DNA from: Actinomycetes bacterium | Lineage (GTDB): Bacteria; Actinomycetota; Acidimicrobiia; Acidimicrobiales; Ilumatobacteraceae | Direction: 5' to 3' | DNA: 64,000 nt | Assembly: GCA_021414085.1 (NCBI GenBank) | Contig: JAIOPC010000014.1 | Span: forward strand, 62,001-126,000 | In this document: piece after piece, positions 25,036-34,339 of the stretch | Numbering within the stretch: the stretch's first letter is position 1 | Layout of the letters: each line of letters starts with the position of its first letter | Notes under the pieces: model-generated | Told to the model about the DNA's origin: nothing | Seen by the model: the letters and a program-made list of their open reading frames with translations, nothing else | Databases searched by the model: none | Program-made: the position numbers and the translations under genes

Positions 25036-26189
25036 AGAATTCGCATGTACCTCTCGGCATTGGTGGACATGAGCTTCTTCATGTTGTCCTTACCGATCGT
25101 GTCTTCCCACGCGAACACATGGGCAGGCGAGTTCGGGAACTCGGCCTGGTTGTGTGGGTAGTCGCTGGAGTACATCAGCACGCCGTCGCCGAGCAGGTCG
25201 ATGACCGACTTGGCGATGCCCGCGCCCTCGTACAGCTCGATGCCGCAATAGATGCGACCGTCCTGTGCGTACTCGGTGGGGGTCATCTTGCGATACGGCA
25301 CCTTCTTTGCCATGTACGACGCCTGACCCTCAAGTCGGTTGAGCCACGCGGGCAACCAACCGACGCTGCACTCGGCGAAGCCGATGCGCAGTCGCGGATA
25401 GACGTCGAACAAACCGGACAGCGTGAGATAGGCGAGCAAGCGCTGCGCGCCCCACGGGTGTGCGGCCGCGCGAGCAACGACGACGTTGCCCCAGATATCG
25501 CGGTAGCCCGGGAAGTACGGCGGCTCGTAGAAGAACGAGTGATGCAGCAACGGCAAGTCGTAGTCGCCGATGGCGGACCAGATCGGGTAGAGCGACGGGT
25601 CGTCGATCGGAGTGCCCTCCGGCAGCACGACGCTGACAGCGGCCAGCCACTTCTTGTTGCCGTACTCCTTCACCATGCGCACCGCTTCCTCTGGCGCGTT
25701 AGCAGGCAATTGCAGCGATGCCTTCAAACGGTCTTCGTCGACCGAGCAGTACTCGTCGATGTAGCGGTGATACGCGTCGTACAACTCGACGGCAAGCGGA
25801 ATGTCGAACGTCGTCGCCGCATTGCCGAAGGTGCCGGGGATGATCAGGTTGACATCGATGCCCTCGATGTCCATGTCGTCGAGGCGACCTTTGGAATCGA
25901 GGTTGGAGCCTTCCGGTACCGGCGGTTGCACGAAGGTCTTGGTGACCGCGCCGCGCAGCGGCGAGTCGCCACCTTTCTGCGCTGCTTCGACGGTTTGTTC
26001 GGTGCCCAACTCGCGCCCGTACTTGAACGGGGCGACGCTGAGGAAGTGTCCGCCGAGCGTGACCGGCTGAAGGAATGGGTCGAACTCAGACCACCGAGCC
26101 TTCAACGCATCGGATGCGTACAGCTTCAACGTTTCCAGGTTCGGCCCGACGTGCGTGTCGGTGTCAATGATCTTGTAGCCGTTCTTCAC
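25032..26189 (-). CDS. Amidohydrolase-2 (TIM-barrel, metal-dependent) family protein
   Basis: 385 residues. IIDTDTHVG near the N-terminus supplies the first metal ligands, PLLHHSFFYEPP the next, and MYSSDYPHNQAEFPN the catalytic Asp region. It belongs to the same family as the gene at 19751 but is clearly divergent from it. The GTG start at 26189 is decided by GAGAGGAG five bases upstream; an earlier in-frame GTG at 26204 lies before that site. It is the first gene of an operon with the GGT-like and GlcG-like genes. Confidence 0.9.
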   Translation of the reverse strand: MKNGYKIIDTDTHVGPNLETLKLYASDALKARWSEFDPFLQPVTLGGHFLSVAPFKYGRELGTEQTVEAAQKGGDSPLRGAVTKTFVQPPVPEGSNLDSKGRLDDMDIEGIDVNLIIPGTFGNAATTFDIPLAVELYDAYHRYIDEYCSVDEDRLKASLQLPANAPEEAVRMVKEYGNKKWLAAVSVVLPEGTPIDDPSLYPIWSAIGDYDLPLLHHSFFYEPPYFPGYRDIWGNVVVARAAAHPWGAQRLLAYLTLSGLFDVYPRLRIGFAECSVGWLPAWLNRLEGQASYMAKKVPYRKMTPTEYAQDGRIYCGIELYEGAGIAKSVIDLLGDGVLMYSSDYPHNQAEFPNSPAHVFAWEDTIGKDNMKKLMSTNAERYMRIL

Positions 26190-26223
26190 GAAGGCTCCTC
26201 TCACCTTTAAGGGGTTCAGGTAT

Positions 26224-26235
26224 TCGGTATACTCA
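26224..26235. promoter_or_regulatory. Shared palindrome copy 4 (TCGGTATACTCA)
   Basis: Copy of the TNAGTNNACTNA family 35 bp before the amidohydrolase operon start and just downstream of the thioesterase gene stop. TATACT inside it resembles a -10 element on the plus strand; on the minus strand GAGTATACC is also -10-like. Confidence 0.55.
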
Positions 26236-26266
26236 ATCCTACGACAGTTGCAGGACTGCTGCCAAG

Positions 26267-26893
26267 TTAAGCAGGCCTAATAAAGATTGCCTCAGCCGTG
26301 GCGCACAGTTCGCCGTTGGCGCTGACCGATCCGGTAGTCGTGACCTTGCGTCCGTCGACCGACTGCACATGCGCCTCGAAGTCGAGGTCGGTGTCGATCG
26401 GCGTCAACTTCAGGTAGCGCACCGTCAGCGTGCCCGTGAACCCGCCAGCGCCGGCGACGACCCCGGCAAGGCCCAGCAACTCGTCAAGTGCGGCGGCCAC
26501 GAAACCACCGTGGACACCGTTGGGCGGTCCGTTCAGCGATGTCGGAATCCGGCCGGCACCACGAACCCCCGTGCCATCGCGCCACATTCGAATCGGCGGC
26601 GCAACCGGGTTCAGGTCGCCGGTGATCGGGCTGTAGGGCCACAGGTCGACTATTTCGCCGTCGGCGTACCGTTTGATGCGGTCCGGGTCGGTGCGCACGT
26701 CTTCCTCGCGCAGTCCGAACTGGGCTCGCATCCCGTCGACGCTGAACGGCGTGAGCGCGTCGGTGTGCGAGTGCAGGTCCGCTGCGATTCCATCCAGGTC
26801 GACGCCATTAGCTTGGGCTTGGTCGAGATCGCTCGTTCGCACGGCTTCGAGCAACGCTCGCAACTTGGCGACAAGGTGCGAGCTCGGGTTCAT
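26267..26893 (-). CDS. Hotdog-fold acyl-CoA thioesterase-like protein
   Basis: 208 residues. The hotdog signature NGPPNGVHGGFVAAALDELL (about 120-139) with His/Gly turn and acidic residue is present, followed by GTLTVRYLKLTPIDTDLDFE and a terminal SANGELCATAEAIFI, as in PaaI-type thioesterases. The first 110 residues are helical and not part of the hotdog. It would hydrolyse acyl-CoA. It diverges from the DUF35/thiolase operon across a 33-bp gap containing the shared palindrome. Confidence 0.87.
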   Translation of the reverse strand: MNPSSHLVAKLRALLEAVRTSDLDQAQANGVDLDGIAADLHSHTDALTPFSVDGMRAQFGLREEDVRTDPDRIKRYADGEIVDLWPYSPITGDLNPVAPPIRMWRDGTGVRGAGRIPTSLNGPPNGVHGGFVAAALDELLGLAGVVAGAGGFTGTLTVRYLKLTPIDTDLDFEAHVQSVDGRKVTTTGSVSANGELCATAEAIFIRPA

Positions 26894-26908
26894 CGCTCAG
26901 CATCCTAA

Positions 26909-26920
26909 TTGGTATCCTGA
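26909..26920. promoter_or_regulatory. Shared palindrome copy 5 (TTGGTATCCTGA)
   Basis: Copy in the 33-bp gap between the thioesterase gene and the DUF35/thiolase operon. TATCCT within it lies eight bases before the ATG at 26927, a leaderless-type spacing, so a bound regulator would block the promoter. Confidence 0.5.
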
Positions 26921-26926
26921 ATTCTT

Positions 26927-27355
26927 ATGACGAACAACTCCACTGCTACTCAAATCCCGTTCGTCGGCTATCTCGAGTTGAACGACGGCGAACCGCACCT
27001 GGTGGCGCACGAGTGTCGTTCGTGTGGTGCGCGCTTCTTCGATCGCCGCAACCTGTGCGCTAACTGCAGCGGTGCAGAGTTCAAGTCGGTGGCGGTCGCC
27101 ACGCACGGCACGCTCCGCTCGTTCAGCATCGTCGCCTTCGCTGGCCCCGGCGTCGAGGTGCCGTTCGTCGCTGCGTTGGTCGACTGCGACGGCACGACCG
27201 TGCGCGGCAACCTGATCAATTGCGATCCAACTCCCGATGCTGTTCATCTCGGCATGGCGGTTCGGCTGGCCACCTATTCGCTCGGCGCCGACAGCAATGG
27301 TGTCGAAGCGATCAACTACGGGTTCGAACCCGACCTTGGTAAGGAGACGCGATGA
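26927..27355 (+). CDS. OB-fold/zinc-ribbon (DUF35) acyl-CoA-associated protein
   Basis: 142 residues. The N-terminal zinc ribbon has CX2C-X10-CX2C (Cys30, 33, 44, 47) and is followed by the OB-fold (HGTLRSFSIVAFAGPGVEVP and later strands). Proteins of this type form complexes with thiolase-like enzymes and hold the CoA moiety. Its stop overlaps the thiolase ATG (ATGA), strongly supporting a complex of the two. The gene appears to be leaderless. Confidence 0.92.
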   Translation: MTNNSTATQIPFVGYLELNDGEPHLVAHECRSCGARFFDRRNLCANCSGAEFKSVAVATHGTLRSFSIVAFAGPGVEVPFVAALVDCDGTTVRGNLINCDPTPDAVHLGMAVRLATYSLGADSNGVEAINYGFEPDLGKETR

Positions 27356-28560
27356 GCGCCAGCGAAGAAGTGTGGGTACTTGGCATCAACATGACCAAGT
27401 TCGGGAAGTATCCCGACCTCGATGCCGTCGACCTTGCAGCCAACGCGGTGATCGCGGCGCTCGCCGACGGTGGCGTCACGATGAAGGACATCGGCGTGGT
27501 GGCCGCGGGCAACTTGCTCGGTAACGGCGCGGCGTCGGGTCAGAACGTTCTCAAGCAGGTCGGCCAAACGGGTGTGCCGATCTACAACGTGTCGAACGCG
27601 TGCGCCACCGGCGCAACCGCAATTCGCACGGTTGTCATGGCGATTCGCGCCGGCGAAGTCGACATGGGTCTCGCTGTCGGTGTCGAGAAGCTCTCGGGTG
27701 TTGGCTTGCTCGGCCCAGGCGGGCAGGGCAACAAGGATGCCGGGTGGGAGCCGAAGGGTCGCTACGGCGCTGTCGGTGGTATCGACGGTCGCCTCGGCAC
27801 GCAGGCGATGCCTGGTGTGTTCGCGCAGGTGGGCATGGAGTACTTGCACACGTACGGGCAAACCGACGTCAGCGTGTTCGCCCGCATCAGCGAGAAGAAC
27901 CATTCACACTCGACGCTGAATCCCCTCGCCGCGTACAACAAGGCGATGACGTACGACCAGATCATCAACGACGTGATGATCTCGTATCCGAACACGCGCC
28001 CGATGTGTTCCGCGAACTGCGACGGTGCCGCGGCAGCTGTGTTGGTCAGCGGTAGCAAGCTGAAGACGATGTCGCTCGAGCAGCGGCGTCGCGCCGTCAA
28101 GATCTCGGCATCGGTGCTCACCAGCGATCCGTATCAAGAGGCATGCCAGGTGTTGCCCGACGTCAACACGCTGACGCGCAACGCCGCCAAGATCGCGTAC
28201 GAGCAGTCGGGCGTTGGCCCCGCCGACCTCGACCTTGTCGAACTGCACGACTGCTTCGCCACCGCCGAGCTCGTCCACTACGACAACCTCGGGTTGTGCG
28301 CCCCGGGCGAAGCGGTTTCGTTCTTCGAGTCGGGTGCACCGTGGCGCGATGGCAAGACGCCGGTCAACGTGTCGGGCGGGCTGCAGTCCAAGGGTCACCC
28401 GATCTCCGCCACCGGCATCGCCAACGTGTGGGAGATCTGTCATCACCTGCGCGGTGAGGCTGGCCCTCGCCAGATCGAAGGTGCCAAGGTCGGGCTTGCT
28501 CACGTGATTGGTCTCGGTTCGGCGTGCGGAGTGCACGTCCTCGAGAAATCATCCGTCTAG
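27352..28560 (+). CDS. Thiolase-family (SCP2-type) acyl-CoA acetyltransferase or aldolase
   Basis: 402 residues. [15 protein letters not shown] holds Cys84, the usual thiolase nucleophile; [14 protein letters not shown] and [14 protein letters not shown] give the second-half histidines. This is the SCP2/non-degradative branch, which pairs with DUF35 partners; some such complexes act as thiolases, others as retro-aldolases on side-chain beta-hydroxyacyl-CoA. The retained Cys argues for thiolase chemistry. It is followed without gap by malate synthase (TAGTG junction). Confidence 0.9.
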   Translation: MSASEEVWVLGINMTKFGKYPDLDAVDLAANAVIAALADGGVTMKDIGVVAAGNLLGNGAASGQNVLKQVGQTGVPIYNVSNACATGATAIRTVVMAIRAGEVDMGLAVGVEKLSGVGLLGPGGQGNKDAGWEPKGRYGAVGGIDGRLGTQAMPGVFAQVGMEYLHTYGQTDVSVFARISEKNHSHSTLNPLAAYNKAMTYDQIINDVMISYPNTRPMCSANCDGAAAAVLVSGSKLKTMSLEQRRRAVKISASVLTSDPYQEACQVLPDVNTLTRNAAKIAYEQSGVGPADLDLVELHDCFATAELVHYDNLGLCAPGEAVSFFESGAPWRDGKTPVNVSGGLQSKGHPISATGIANVWEICHHLRGEAGPRQIEGAKVGLAHVIGLGSACGVHVLEKSSV

Positions 28561-30695
28561 TGCAGCAGAAGTCAGACCTGCTGGTCGATGACCAACTCGT
28601 CGACTTTGTAGAGAGCGAAGTCCTGCCAGCCGTTGGAATTGCTCCGGCGCGGTTCTGGGCCGGTCTCAGCGAGCTGGTCGCGGCAATGTCACCCCGCAAC
28701 ACAGCGCTGCTCGCACGCCGCGATGAGTTGCAAGAATCGATCGATGAGTGGCATCGCGCACACGCGGGGCAAGCGCACCACGAACGCGCGTATCGTCACT
28801 TCCTCCAGAAGATCGGCTACTTGCATGATGATGGCGCGCCGTTCACGATTGAGACTGCGAACGTCGACCCAGAGATCGCAACCATCGCTGGCCCGCAGTT
28901 GGTGGTGCCGATCACCAATGCGCGCTATGCGCTGAACGCAGCGAACGCACGCTGGGGCTCGCTGTACGACGCGGTGTACGGCACCGACGTGCTCGGCAAT
29001 GCGCCAGCGCCTGGGCCGTACGATCGCGAGCGCGGCGATCGAGTGGTCGCGTGGGTGCGAGGGTTTCTCGACGACGTGGTGCCGCTGCGCGATGCCTCAC
29101 ACGCCGACGTCACTGAATACACAGTCGACGGCGGTCGCTTGATGGCGCTCGTCAAGAATGGCAGGCACCATCTAGTCGACGAGTCTGTGTTCGTCGGGCA
29201 TAGCGGACCGGTCATCGAACCGACCGCCATCGTGTTCCTACATAACGGTCTGCACATTGAGGTCGTGATCGATCGCACGTCTGTGGTCGGCGCGACGGAT
29301 CGTGCTGGAGTTTCCGACGTGCTGCTCGAATCGGCAGTGACGACAATCATGGATTTCGAAGACTCGGTCGCGACCGTCAGCGTTGAGGAAAAGGTTGCGG
29401 GTTATCGCAACTGGCTCGGGCTGATGGGCGGCGCGCTCACGGCCTCCGTCAGTAAGGATGGGGCGCAGTTCACTCGGCGTTTGAACCCCGATCGTCCTGT
29501 CGTCGCTGCCGACGGTTCCGCGCAGCAATTGCGTGGTCGGTCGTTGCTGCTGTGCCGCAACGTCGGGTTGCACATGCTGACCGATGCGGTCCGCGACAGC
29601 GAGGGCAACGAAGTGTTCGAAGGTTTGCTGGACGCGATGCTGACTGTGGCGATCGCGATGGTGGATCTTCAGCGACCGACCAGCGACGCGAACTCGCCGG
29701 CGCGGTCGATCTACATCGTCAAGCCAAAGCTGCACGGTCCCGATGAGGTCGAGTTCGCGGTTGAAACGTTTGCGCGCGTCGAGGCGCTGCTCGGACTTCC
29801 GGCCGACACGATCAAGATCGGCATCATGGATGAAGAACGACGCACCACGGTGAACCTGGCCGAGTGCATTCGGCGTGCGTCGTCACGAGTCGTGTTCATC
29901 AACACCGGCTTCCTCGACCGCACCGGCGACGAGATTCACACGTCGATGGAGGCCGGGGCCGTGGCGCCGAAGGCGGAGATGAAGAGCCGTGCGTGGATCA
30001 AGGCGTACGAGGATCGCAACGTGGACATCGGCCTGGCGTGTGGTTTTCCCGGGCGCGCTCAGATTGGTAAGGGGATGTGGGCCGCCCCCGACCTGATGGC
30101 CGACATGTTGACGCAGAAGGTTGCGCATCCGGAGGCTGGTGCGAATTGCGCGTGGGTGCCATCGCCGACGGCGGCGACGCTGCACGCAACGCACTATCAC
30201 CGCGTCGACGTCTTCGCGCGACAGGCCGAGTTGCGTGCGCGCCCGATGGCGGCGCTCGCCGACATCCTGACCATTCCACTCGCGGACGGCTTCGGCGATC
30301 GCGAGCGCGAGGTCGACAACAACGTGCAAAGCATTCTCGGTTACGTGGTGCGATGGATCGACCAGGGCGTCGGCTGCTCGAAGGTTCCCGACATCAACAA
30401 CGTCGCGTTGATGGAAGATCGCGCCACGTGCAGAATTTCATCGCAACACGTTGCCAACTGGCTCCGACATGGCGTGGTCACCAGCGCCGATGTGGAGGCG
30501 TCACTGCGACGCATGGCTGCGGTGGTCGACCAACAGAACGCGGGCGACCCGCTATACCGACCGATGGCTCCAGCGTTCGACGGTGCTGCCTTTCGCGCGG
30601 CGAGCAGCCTGATCTTTGAGGGCTGCAGCCAGCCCAACGGTTACATCGAGCCGATCCTGATCGCACATCGCCGAGAGCAGTTGGCATGCACTTAG
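28560..30695 (+). CDS. glcB: Malate synthase G
   Basis: 711 residues, the usual size of the monomeric G form (about 720). Hallmarks include [20 protein letters not shown] (about 261-280), [36 protein letters not shown] and [19 protein letters not shown]. It condenses glyoxylate with acetyl-CoA to malate. Its placement after a thiolase and before an acyl-CoA synthetase suggests that acetyl-CoA and glyoxylate come from the same degradation route; no isocitrate lyase is in the window. GTG at 28560 shares its G with the thiolase stop (TAGTG). Confidence 0.95.
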   Translation: MQQKSDLLVDDQLVDFVESEVLPAVGIAPARFWAGLSELVAAMSPRNTALLARRDELQESIDEWHRAHAGQAHHERAYRHFLQKIGYLHDDGAPFTIETANVDPEIATIAGPQLVVPITNARYALNAANARWGSLYDAVYGTDVLGNAPAPGPYDRERGDRVVAWVRGFLDDVVPLRDASHADVTEYTVDGGRLMALVKNGRHHLVDESVFVGHSGPVIEPTAIVFLHNGLHIEVVIDRTSVVGATDRAGVSDVLLESAVTTIMDFEDSVATVSVEEKVAGYRNWLGLMGGALTASVSKDGAQFTRRLNPDRPVVAADGSAQQLRGRSLLLCRNVGLHMLTDAVRDSEGNEVFEGLLDAMLTVAIAMVDLQRPTSDANSPARSIYIVKPKLHGPDEVEFAVETFARVEALLGLPADTIKIGIMDEERRTTVNLAECIRRASSRVVFINTGFLDRTGDEIHTSMEAGAVAPKAEMKSRAWIKAYEDRNVDIGLACGFPGRAQIGKGMWAAPDLMADMLTQKVAHPEAGANCAWVPSPTAATLHATHYHRVDVFARQAELRARPMAALADILTIPLADGFGDREREVDNNVQSILGYVVRWIDQGVGCSKVPDINNVALMEDRATCRISSQHVANWLRHGVVTSADVEASLRRMAAVVDQQNAGDPLYRPMAPAFDGAAFRAASSLIFEGCSQPNGYIEPILIAHRREQLACT

Positions 30696-32131
30696 CGTCA
30701 TTGGTCGACATGGTCGAATCGGGCTTCGACGACCGCGTCCTGCTCGGCAGCGGCGACGACGCTGTGACCGGTCGCCGACTCGGAGAACTCGTTCGTCGTG
30801 GCGCTTCAACGCTCAGCGGTTACGACGCGCTCGTGTACGCGGGCGAGAACCATCCGCTGCTGCCGGTCGCATTGCTCGCCGCCGCTTGGGCAGGAGTGCC
30901 GTTCGTGCCGATCAACTACCGGCTGGAGGACGCGCAGCTCAACAGCTTGGTTGCCCGCCAGCCACGCGCGTTGGTTTTGGCCGACGATCGCACCGTCGGC
31001 CGCGTTGCGTCGCCAGCAATGACCTTCGATGATTGGCTCGCTTCGTTCCCGGTGGAAGTCCCAAGCACCGAAGCAGTGTTCGACGACGACTCGGTCGCGG
31101 TCGTCTTGTTCACCAGTGGCACGACGTCGGAACCGAAGGCAGCGCTGTTGCGCCACCGACATCTCATGGCGTACCTGCTTGGCTCGGTGGAGTTTGGTAG
31201 TGCGGCCGACGACGAAGCGATGCTCGTCGCGGTGCCCCCGTATCACGTTGCCGGGATTGCGAACATGCTGTCGAATCTTTTCGCCGGCCGTCGGCTCGTC
31301 TATCTGCGCTCGTTCGAACCTCAGCTGTGGATCGACACGGTGCGCGCCGAACAGGTCACGAACGCGATGGTCGTGCCCACGATGCTTTCGCGAATCGTCG
31401 ATTCACTGAAGGGCAACGTGGCCGACGTGGCGACCCTGCGCACGCTTTCATACGGCGGCGCCAAGGTCTCCGAACGCGTGCTGACCGATGCGCTGCGACT
31501 GTTTCCTCACACCGGGTTTGTCAATGCCTATGGGCTCACCGAAACGGCATCGACGATTTCCGTGCTTGGTCCCGACGATCATCGCGCCGCAGTCGTATCC
31601 GATGATCCGGATGTTCGTCGTCGGTTGTCGTCGGCAGGTCGGGTGCTTCCAACGGTGGAGGTAGAGATTCGCGACGGCATCATCTTCCTGCGTGGTGAAC
31701 AGATCGCGGGCGAGTACGCGACCGGAAGCCTGCTCGACGCAGATGGCTGGTTCTGTACGCGAGACCGCGGTTGGATCGATGCCGGCGGGTACTTGTTCAT
31801 CGAGGGACGCGACGACGACACGATCATCCGCGGTGGTGAGAACATCGCTCCCGCCGAGATCGAGGATGTGTTGCTCGCCCACCCGGCGGTGGCGGAGGCG
31901 TGCGTTGTTGGACTGCCCGATGAAGAGTGGGGGCAGCGTATCGTGGCGGTTGTCGTGCTGCGCGATGGCGCAGTGGTCAGTGCGGACGAGCTTCGCGACC
32001 TTGTGCGCGCCGAGCTGCGCGGTGCAAAGACACCGGAACGGATCGTTTTTCGCAGCGAGTTGCCGCATACCGAAACCGGCAAGCTGCTGCGCCGTATCGT
32101 GTTAGAAGAGTTCAACGAGGAGAGCAACTAG
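30686..32131 (+). CDS. AMP-forming acyl-CoA synthetase
   Basis: 481 residues. Core motifs: P-loop [18 protein letters not shown] (about 137-154), YGLTETAS (about 287-294), [12 protein letters not shown] with the adenylate-binding Asp (about 353-364), hinge [14 protein letters not shown] and catalytic Lys near the end in [10 protein letters not shown]. It activates a carboxylic acid as CoA thioester. Slightly short at the N-terminus compared with typical 510-550 residues. It overlaps malate synthase by 10 bases. Substrate unknown. Confidence 0.92.
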   Translation: MHLASLVDMVESGFDDRVLLGSGDDAVTGRRLGELVRRGASTLSGYDALVYAGENHPLLPVALLAAAWAGVPFVPINYRLEDAQLNSLVARQPRALVLADDRTVGRVASPAMTFDDWLASFPVEVPSTEAVFDDDSVAVVLFTSGTTSEPKAALLRHRHLMAYLLGSVEFGSAADDEAMLVAVPPYHVAGIANMLSNLFAGRRLVYLRSFEPQLWIDTVRAEQVTNAMVVPTMLSRIVDSLKGNVADVATLRTLSYGGAKVSERVLTDALRLFPHTGFVNAYGLTETASTISVLGPDDHRAAVVSDDPDVRRRLSSAGRVLPTVEVEIRDGIIFLRGEQIAGEYATGSLLDADGWFCTRDRGWIDAGGYLFIEGRDDDTIIRGGENIAPAEIEDVLLAHPAVAEACVVGLPDEEWGQRIVAVVVLRDGAVVSADELRDLVRAELRGAKTPERIVFRSELPHTETGKLLRRIVLEEFNEESN

Positions 32132-32446
32132 ATGTCGGTGATGGTGAAGCCTGGGACGCGCCTGTTCAGCGCTGTTTGCTCGACGGAGATGATCGCGGTG
32201 AAGGGTCCCGGTGCGCCGGTCGACCTCACGATCGGTGGCGCGACGCCAGTTGCAGCCGCGGCCGATCGGCGGAGTGGTGGCAGGGTTGCACCCGGCCATG
32301 GCGGCGGCGCGCTGATGGGTAAGAGGTATGTAGACGCCGACGACACGATCGAGTTGCTGTGCACTAAGCCAGGCGACGGAGTGCCAGCGCTCGGCGGAGT
32401 GCTGCTGGAACTCAAAGAAGCGAAAGCAATGCCCGCCAGCGACTGA
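32132..32446 (+). CDS. Small hypothetical protein
   Basis: 104 residues starting directly after the acyl-CoA synthetase stop (TAG-ATG), thus last in that operon. The N-terminal half resembles a small beta domain (GTRLFSAVCSTEMIAVKGPG), a Gly-rich linker follows (GGRVAPGHGGGALMGKRYVD), and the end reads DTIELLCTKPGDGVPALGG. Two Cys could form a metal or redox site. No family recognised. Confidence 0.72.
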   Translation: MSVMVKPGTRLFSAVCSTEMIAVKGPGAPVDLTIGGATPVAAAADRRSGGRVAPGHGGGALMGKRYVDADDTIELLCTKPGDGVPALGGVLLELKEAKAMPASD

Positions 32447-32465
32447 ACGGCCGAAAGCCGCCGTT
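32446..32465 (+). terminator. Candidate hairpin terminator of the 26.9-32.4 kb operon
   Basis: AACGGC-CGAAAGCC-GCCGTT, a 6-bp stem right at the stop of the last operon gene, followed by only TAG after GTTT. Weak T-tract, so low confidence. Confidence 0.35.
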
Positions 32466-32519
32466 TAGTGACGGTCCCGAACGGCCGTGCCAAATCAACA
32501 GACGGCGTGGGGACAGACC

Positions 32520-32542
32520 GGTATCAGGTTGCTGGTGTCGGT
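32520..32542 (+). repeat. Dispersed repeat copy R1
   Basis: Sequence GGTATCAGGTTGCTGGTGTC (with GGT following) resembles three further copies at 33319, 33445 and 34021. It is the shortest copy and lies 73 bp past the 3' end of the DUF6869-like gene (which reads toward it). Confidence 0.5.
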
Positions 32543-32615
32543 CGCCCCGGTCAAGGCAACCTCTGTCGCAGCGCGCTGAATGAACGGGTCGCAGTTAAGG
32601 CGGTTCGCTCTGCGG

Positions 32616-33224
32616 TTACGGCTCAGCGCGGAGGTATTCCGCGACGGCTTCCTTGATCGCCGGCGTCATCTCCTCGTCGGTCAGCTGCCACCAATCGTGT
32701 CCGGCGAGCGCGATCAAACGTTCCTTTGCCTCTTGGTGCTCAATGACCCACGTGGGCAACTCTTCACGAGGACGCGGGCGCGCCAATCGAACACCCGCGG
32801 CGCAGTCAAGTCGGTACAGGGTCTCTGCTGATACGAAGTCGGCGCACCAGACACCGCTGAGCGCTGAGCGAAGTCGAGGATTGACAGCGCACTCCCGCTC
32901 TAACCATTTGAGGTCTTCCTCGTTGTCGGAGACGTAGTTCTCCAGCGGCCCAGCGCCCACGTTGCCCAAGGTGGTGTCGTCAGCGTGTTCGACCAACTTC
33001 AACAGGATCGATCGATACAGGTCTGTCCGTTGAAAGATCTCACGCGCCAACATCAGTGACACGGCCCACCAATCAGCGTCATCCTCGTCCTGAGTCGGAT
33101 CATGGGGACGTATTGAATACGAGCACCACGCGGTCGCGATCTCATCAAGCGTGACGAGCGAGAACAACTGGTCGAGGTCTTCGTCCATAACAAGCAACTC
33201 GAGCAGAGTGTGTCGATCCGTCAT
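32616..33224 (-). CDS. DUF6869-like hypothetical protein
   Basis: 202 residues, acidic and soluble. The segment LYRSILLKLVEHADDTTLGN with GAGPLENYVS, then RLRSALSGVW, recalls the DUF6869 family as I remember it; I cannot check. The C-terminal part (WVIEHQEAKERLIAL and LTDEEMTPAIKEAVAEYL) is helical. ATG 33224 was chosen because upstream codons run through a repeat-rich stretch. The gene is isolated in a patch of small accessory genes and faces a dispersed repeat at each side. Role unknown. Confidence 0.6.
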   Translation of the reverse strand: MTDRHTLLELLVMDEDLDQLFSLVTLDEIATAWCSYSIRPHDPTQDEDDADWWAVSLMLAREIFQRTDLYRSILLKLVEHADDTTLGNVGAGPLENYVSDNEEDLKWLERECAVNPRLRSALSGVWCADFVSAETLYRLDCAAGVRLARPRPREELPTWVIEHQEAKERLIALAGHDWWQLTDEEMTPAIKEAVAEYLRAEP

Positions 33225-33318
33225 CGGGAAAGCTTGGCCTGAACCGCAGCCACGGTCGAACTGTTTCCGCACTGACGCCGATTTGTCGCACCCTTCATAC
33301 GACTCGATGCCTTGAACG

Positions 33319-33357
33319 GGTGCTATTAAGAGTTGATCAGGTTGTTGGCGTCGGTTG
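33319..33357 (+). repeat. Dispersed repeat copy R2
   Basis: GGTGCTATTAAGAGTTGATC followed by AGGTTGTTGGCGTCGGTTG. Most similar to copy R3 127 bp downstream. The 341-bp gene-free gap 33225-33565 contains this copy, a 13-bp inverted repeat and copy R3 and no supported gene. Confidence 0.6.
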
Positions 33358-33370
33358 GACCTATCTCCAT

Positions 33371-33425
33371 CGTTTGTGTCGCGTCCTTGACCGAGTCGTG
33401 CCGTGGCCGAACCGCGACACAAACG
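33371..33425. repeat. 13-bp perfect inverted repeat
   Basis: CGTTTGTGTCGCG (33371-33383) and CGCGACACAAACG (33413-33425) with a 29-nt loop. It sits between dispersed repeats R2 and R3. It could be a terminator-like or recombination-type hairpin, or a small RNA element. Confidence 0.6.
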
Positions 33426-33444
33426 GGATGACAGCGGCTGAAGT

Positions 33445-33488
33445 GGTGCTATCAAGCAGTTGATCAGGTTGCCCATGGCGGTTGGCGT
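33445..33488 (+). repeat. Dispersed repeat copy R3
   Basis: GGTGCTATCAAGCAGTTGAT then CAGGTTGCCCATGGCGGTTG. Shares the block GGTGCTATyAAG...AGTTGATCAGGTTG with R2. Confidence 0.6.
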
Positions 33489-33565
33489 CGAACAACTCGC
33501 TGGTCGATTCGATGCGCATCGGACTCTCACGCGCGACGCAGCCAAATCGGCAGCTCTGCACATTC

Positions 33566-33952
33566 TCAGTCGGGCTCAGTGAGTTCGATCACGTTGCCGT
33601 CATGGTCGCGGTATCGAGCTGATGTTCCCCAAGGCTGCGACTTGGGCGCGTGAATCACGTCGACCCCAGCGGCCTCAGCTCGCTCGTGCGCGGCTTTGAT
33701 GTCGACGACTCGGAACGCCACCTGGGCACCCGAGGTGAAGGTCCCATCCTTGGTCTCATAGATCGCAAAGTGCATGAACGCGCCTTCGGTCCAGCTCGTG
33801 GCAGCGTGACGGCCGCTCGTCCATGGATCGTTTCCCTCGTGGTCATCGATGTGAAGATCGAGGCCCAACACGTTGCCGTAGAGATCGATGGAGCGGTCAA
33901 AGTTCGACGTTGTTAACACCACCGTCACCAGCCGATCGATTCCGCCAGTCAC
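33566..33952 (-). CDS. VOC (glyoxalase/bleomycin-resistance) family protein
   Basis: About 128 residues. One VOC unit: IDRLVTVVLTTSNFDRSIDL at the start, VLGLDLHIDD, then GAQVAFRVVDIKAAHERAEA and the final RYRDHDGNVIELTEPD, which contains the usual metal-ligand Glu. The family includes dioxygenases, isomerases and resistance proteins; no specific activity can be named. The start GTG 33952 begins exactly at the first VOC strand; the frame is open to an ATG at 33997 but the added MWYLCCAHKPG looks non-coding. Confidence 0.8.
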   Translation of the reverse strand: MTGGIDRLVTVVLTTSNFDRSIDLYGNVLGLDLHIDDHEGNDPWTSGRHAATSWTEGAFMHFAIYETKDGTFTSGAQVAFRVVDIKAAHERAEAAGVDVIHAPKSQPWGTSARYRDHDGNVIELTEPD

Positions 33953-34020
33953 CCCGACCAGATTGCCCGGTTTGTGTGCACAACACAAGTACCACAACCG
34001 ACCGTTTCGATCGCTTGGCA

Positions 34021-34060
34021 GGGTCGTATTAAGAGTGGACGAGGTTGCTGGTGCTGGTCT
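34021..34060 (+). repeat. Dispersed repeat copy R4
   Basis: GGGTCGTATTAAGAGTGGAC then GAGGTTGCTGGTGCTGGTCT. Lies between the VOC gene (minus) and the toxin-like gene (plus), matching the R2 pattern TATTAAGAGT...AGGTTG. Confidence 0.5.
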
Positions 34061-34111
34061 GCCTAGGTCGAGTGTATGGCGCTGTGGGCACCATCAAGAT
34101 AAGTTGACGTC

Positions 34112-34333
34112 GTGGATCCGGTGATCATCGCCAGCGCACGCAGCCACGGCGTGCAAGACGACGACATCCTCCACGCCTACCGCCACCCAACCCGAGTCTT
34201 AGAACTCGACGACCTCATCATGCTCATCGGACCAAGTCGGACTGGTCAACTGCTTGAGGTCGGCGTCAGCCACGCCGAAGGAATCGATTTCATTATTCAC
34301 GCCATGCCCGCAAGGGCGAAGTTCATGAGGTGA
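34112..34333 (+). CDS. Probable toxin-type small protein
   Basis: 73 residues. The block DDDILHAYRHPTRVLELDDL then GQLLEVGVSHAEGIDFIIHA and MPARAKFMR has the look of small BrnT/DUF4258-like RNase toxins, ending in the common HAMPAR.KF string. It is followed 6 bases later by a helix-turn-helix protein, as expected in a type II toxin-antitoxin pair with the toxin first. Start is GTG. Identification is by pattern only. Confidence 0.6.
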   Translation: MDPVIIASARSHGVQDDDILHAYRHPTRVLELDDLIMLIGPSRTGQLLEVGVSHAEGIDFIIHAMPARAKFMR

Positions 34334-34339
34334 TCCAAC

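Noticed and set aside
32500-34100. Integron cassette array with attC sites
   Set aside because: The repeats do not show the GTTRRRY/RYYYAAC core pairs or the imperfect palindrome of attC, and no integron integrase is visible; kept only as dispersed repeats.
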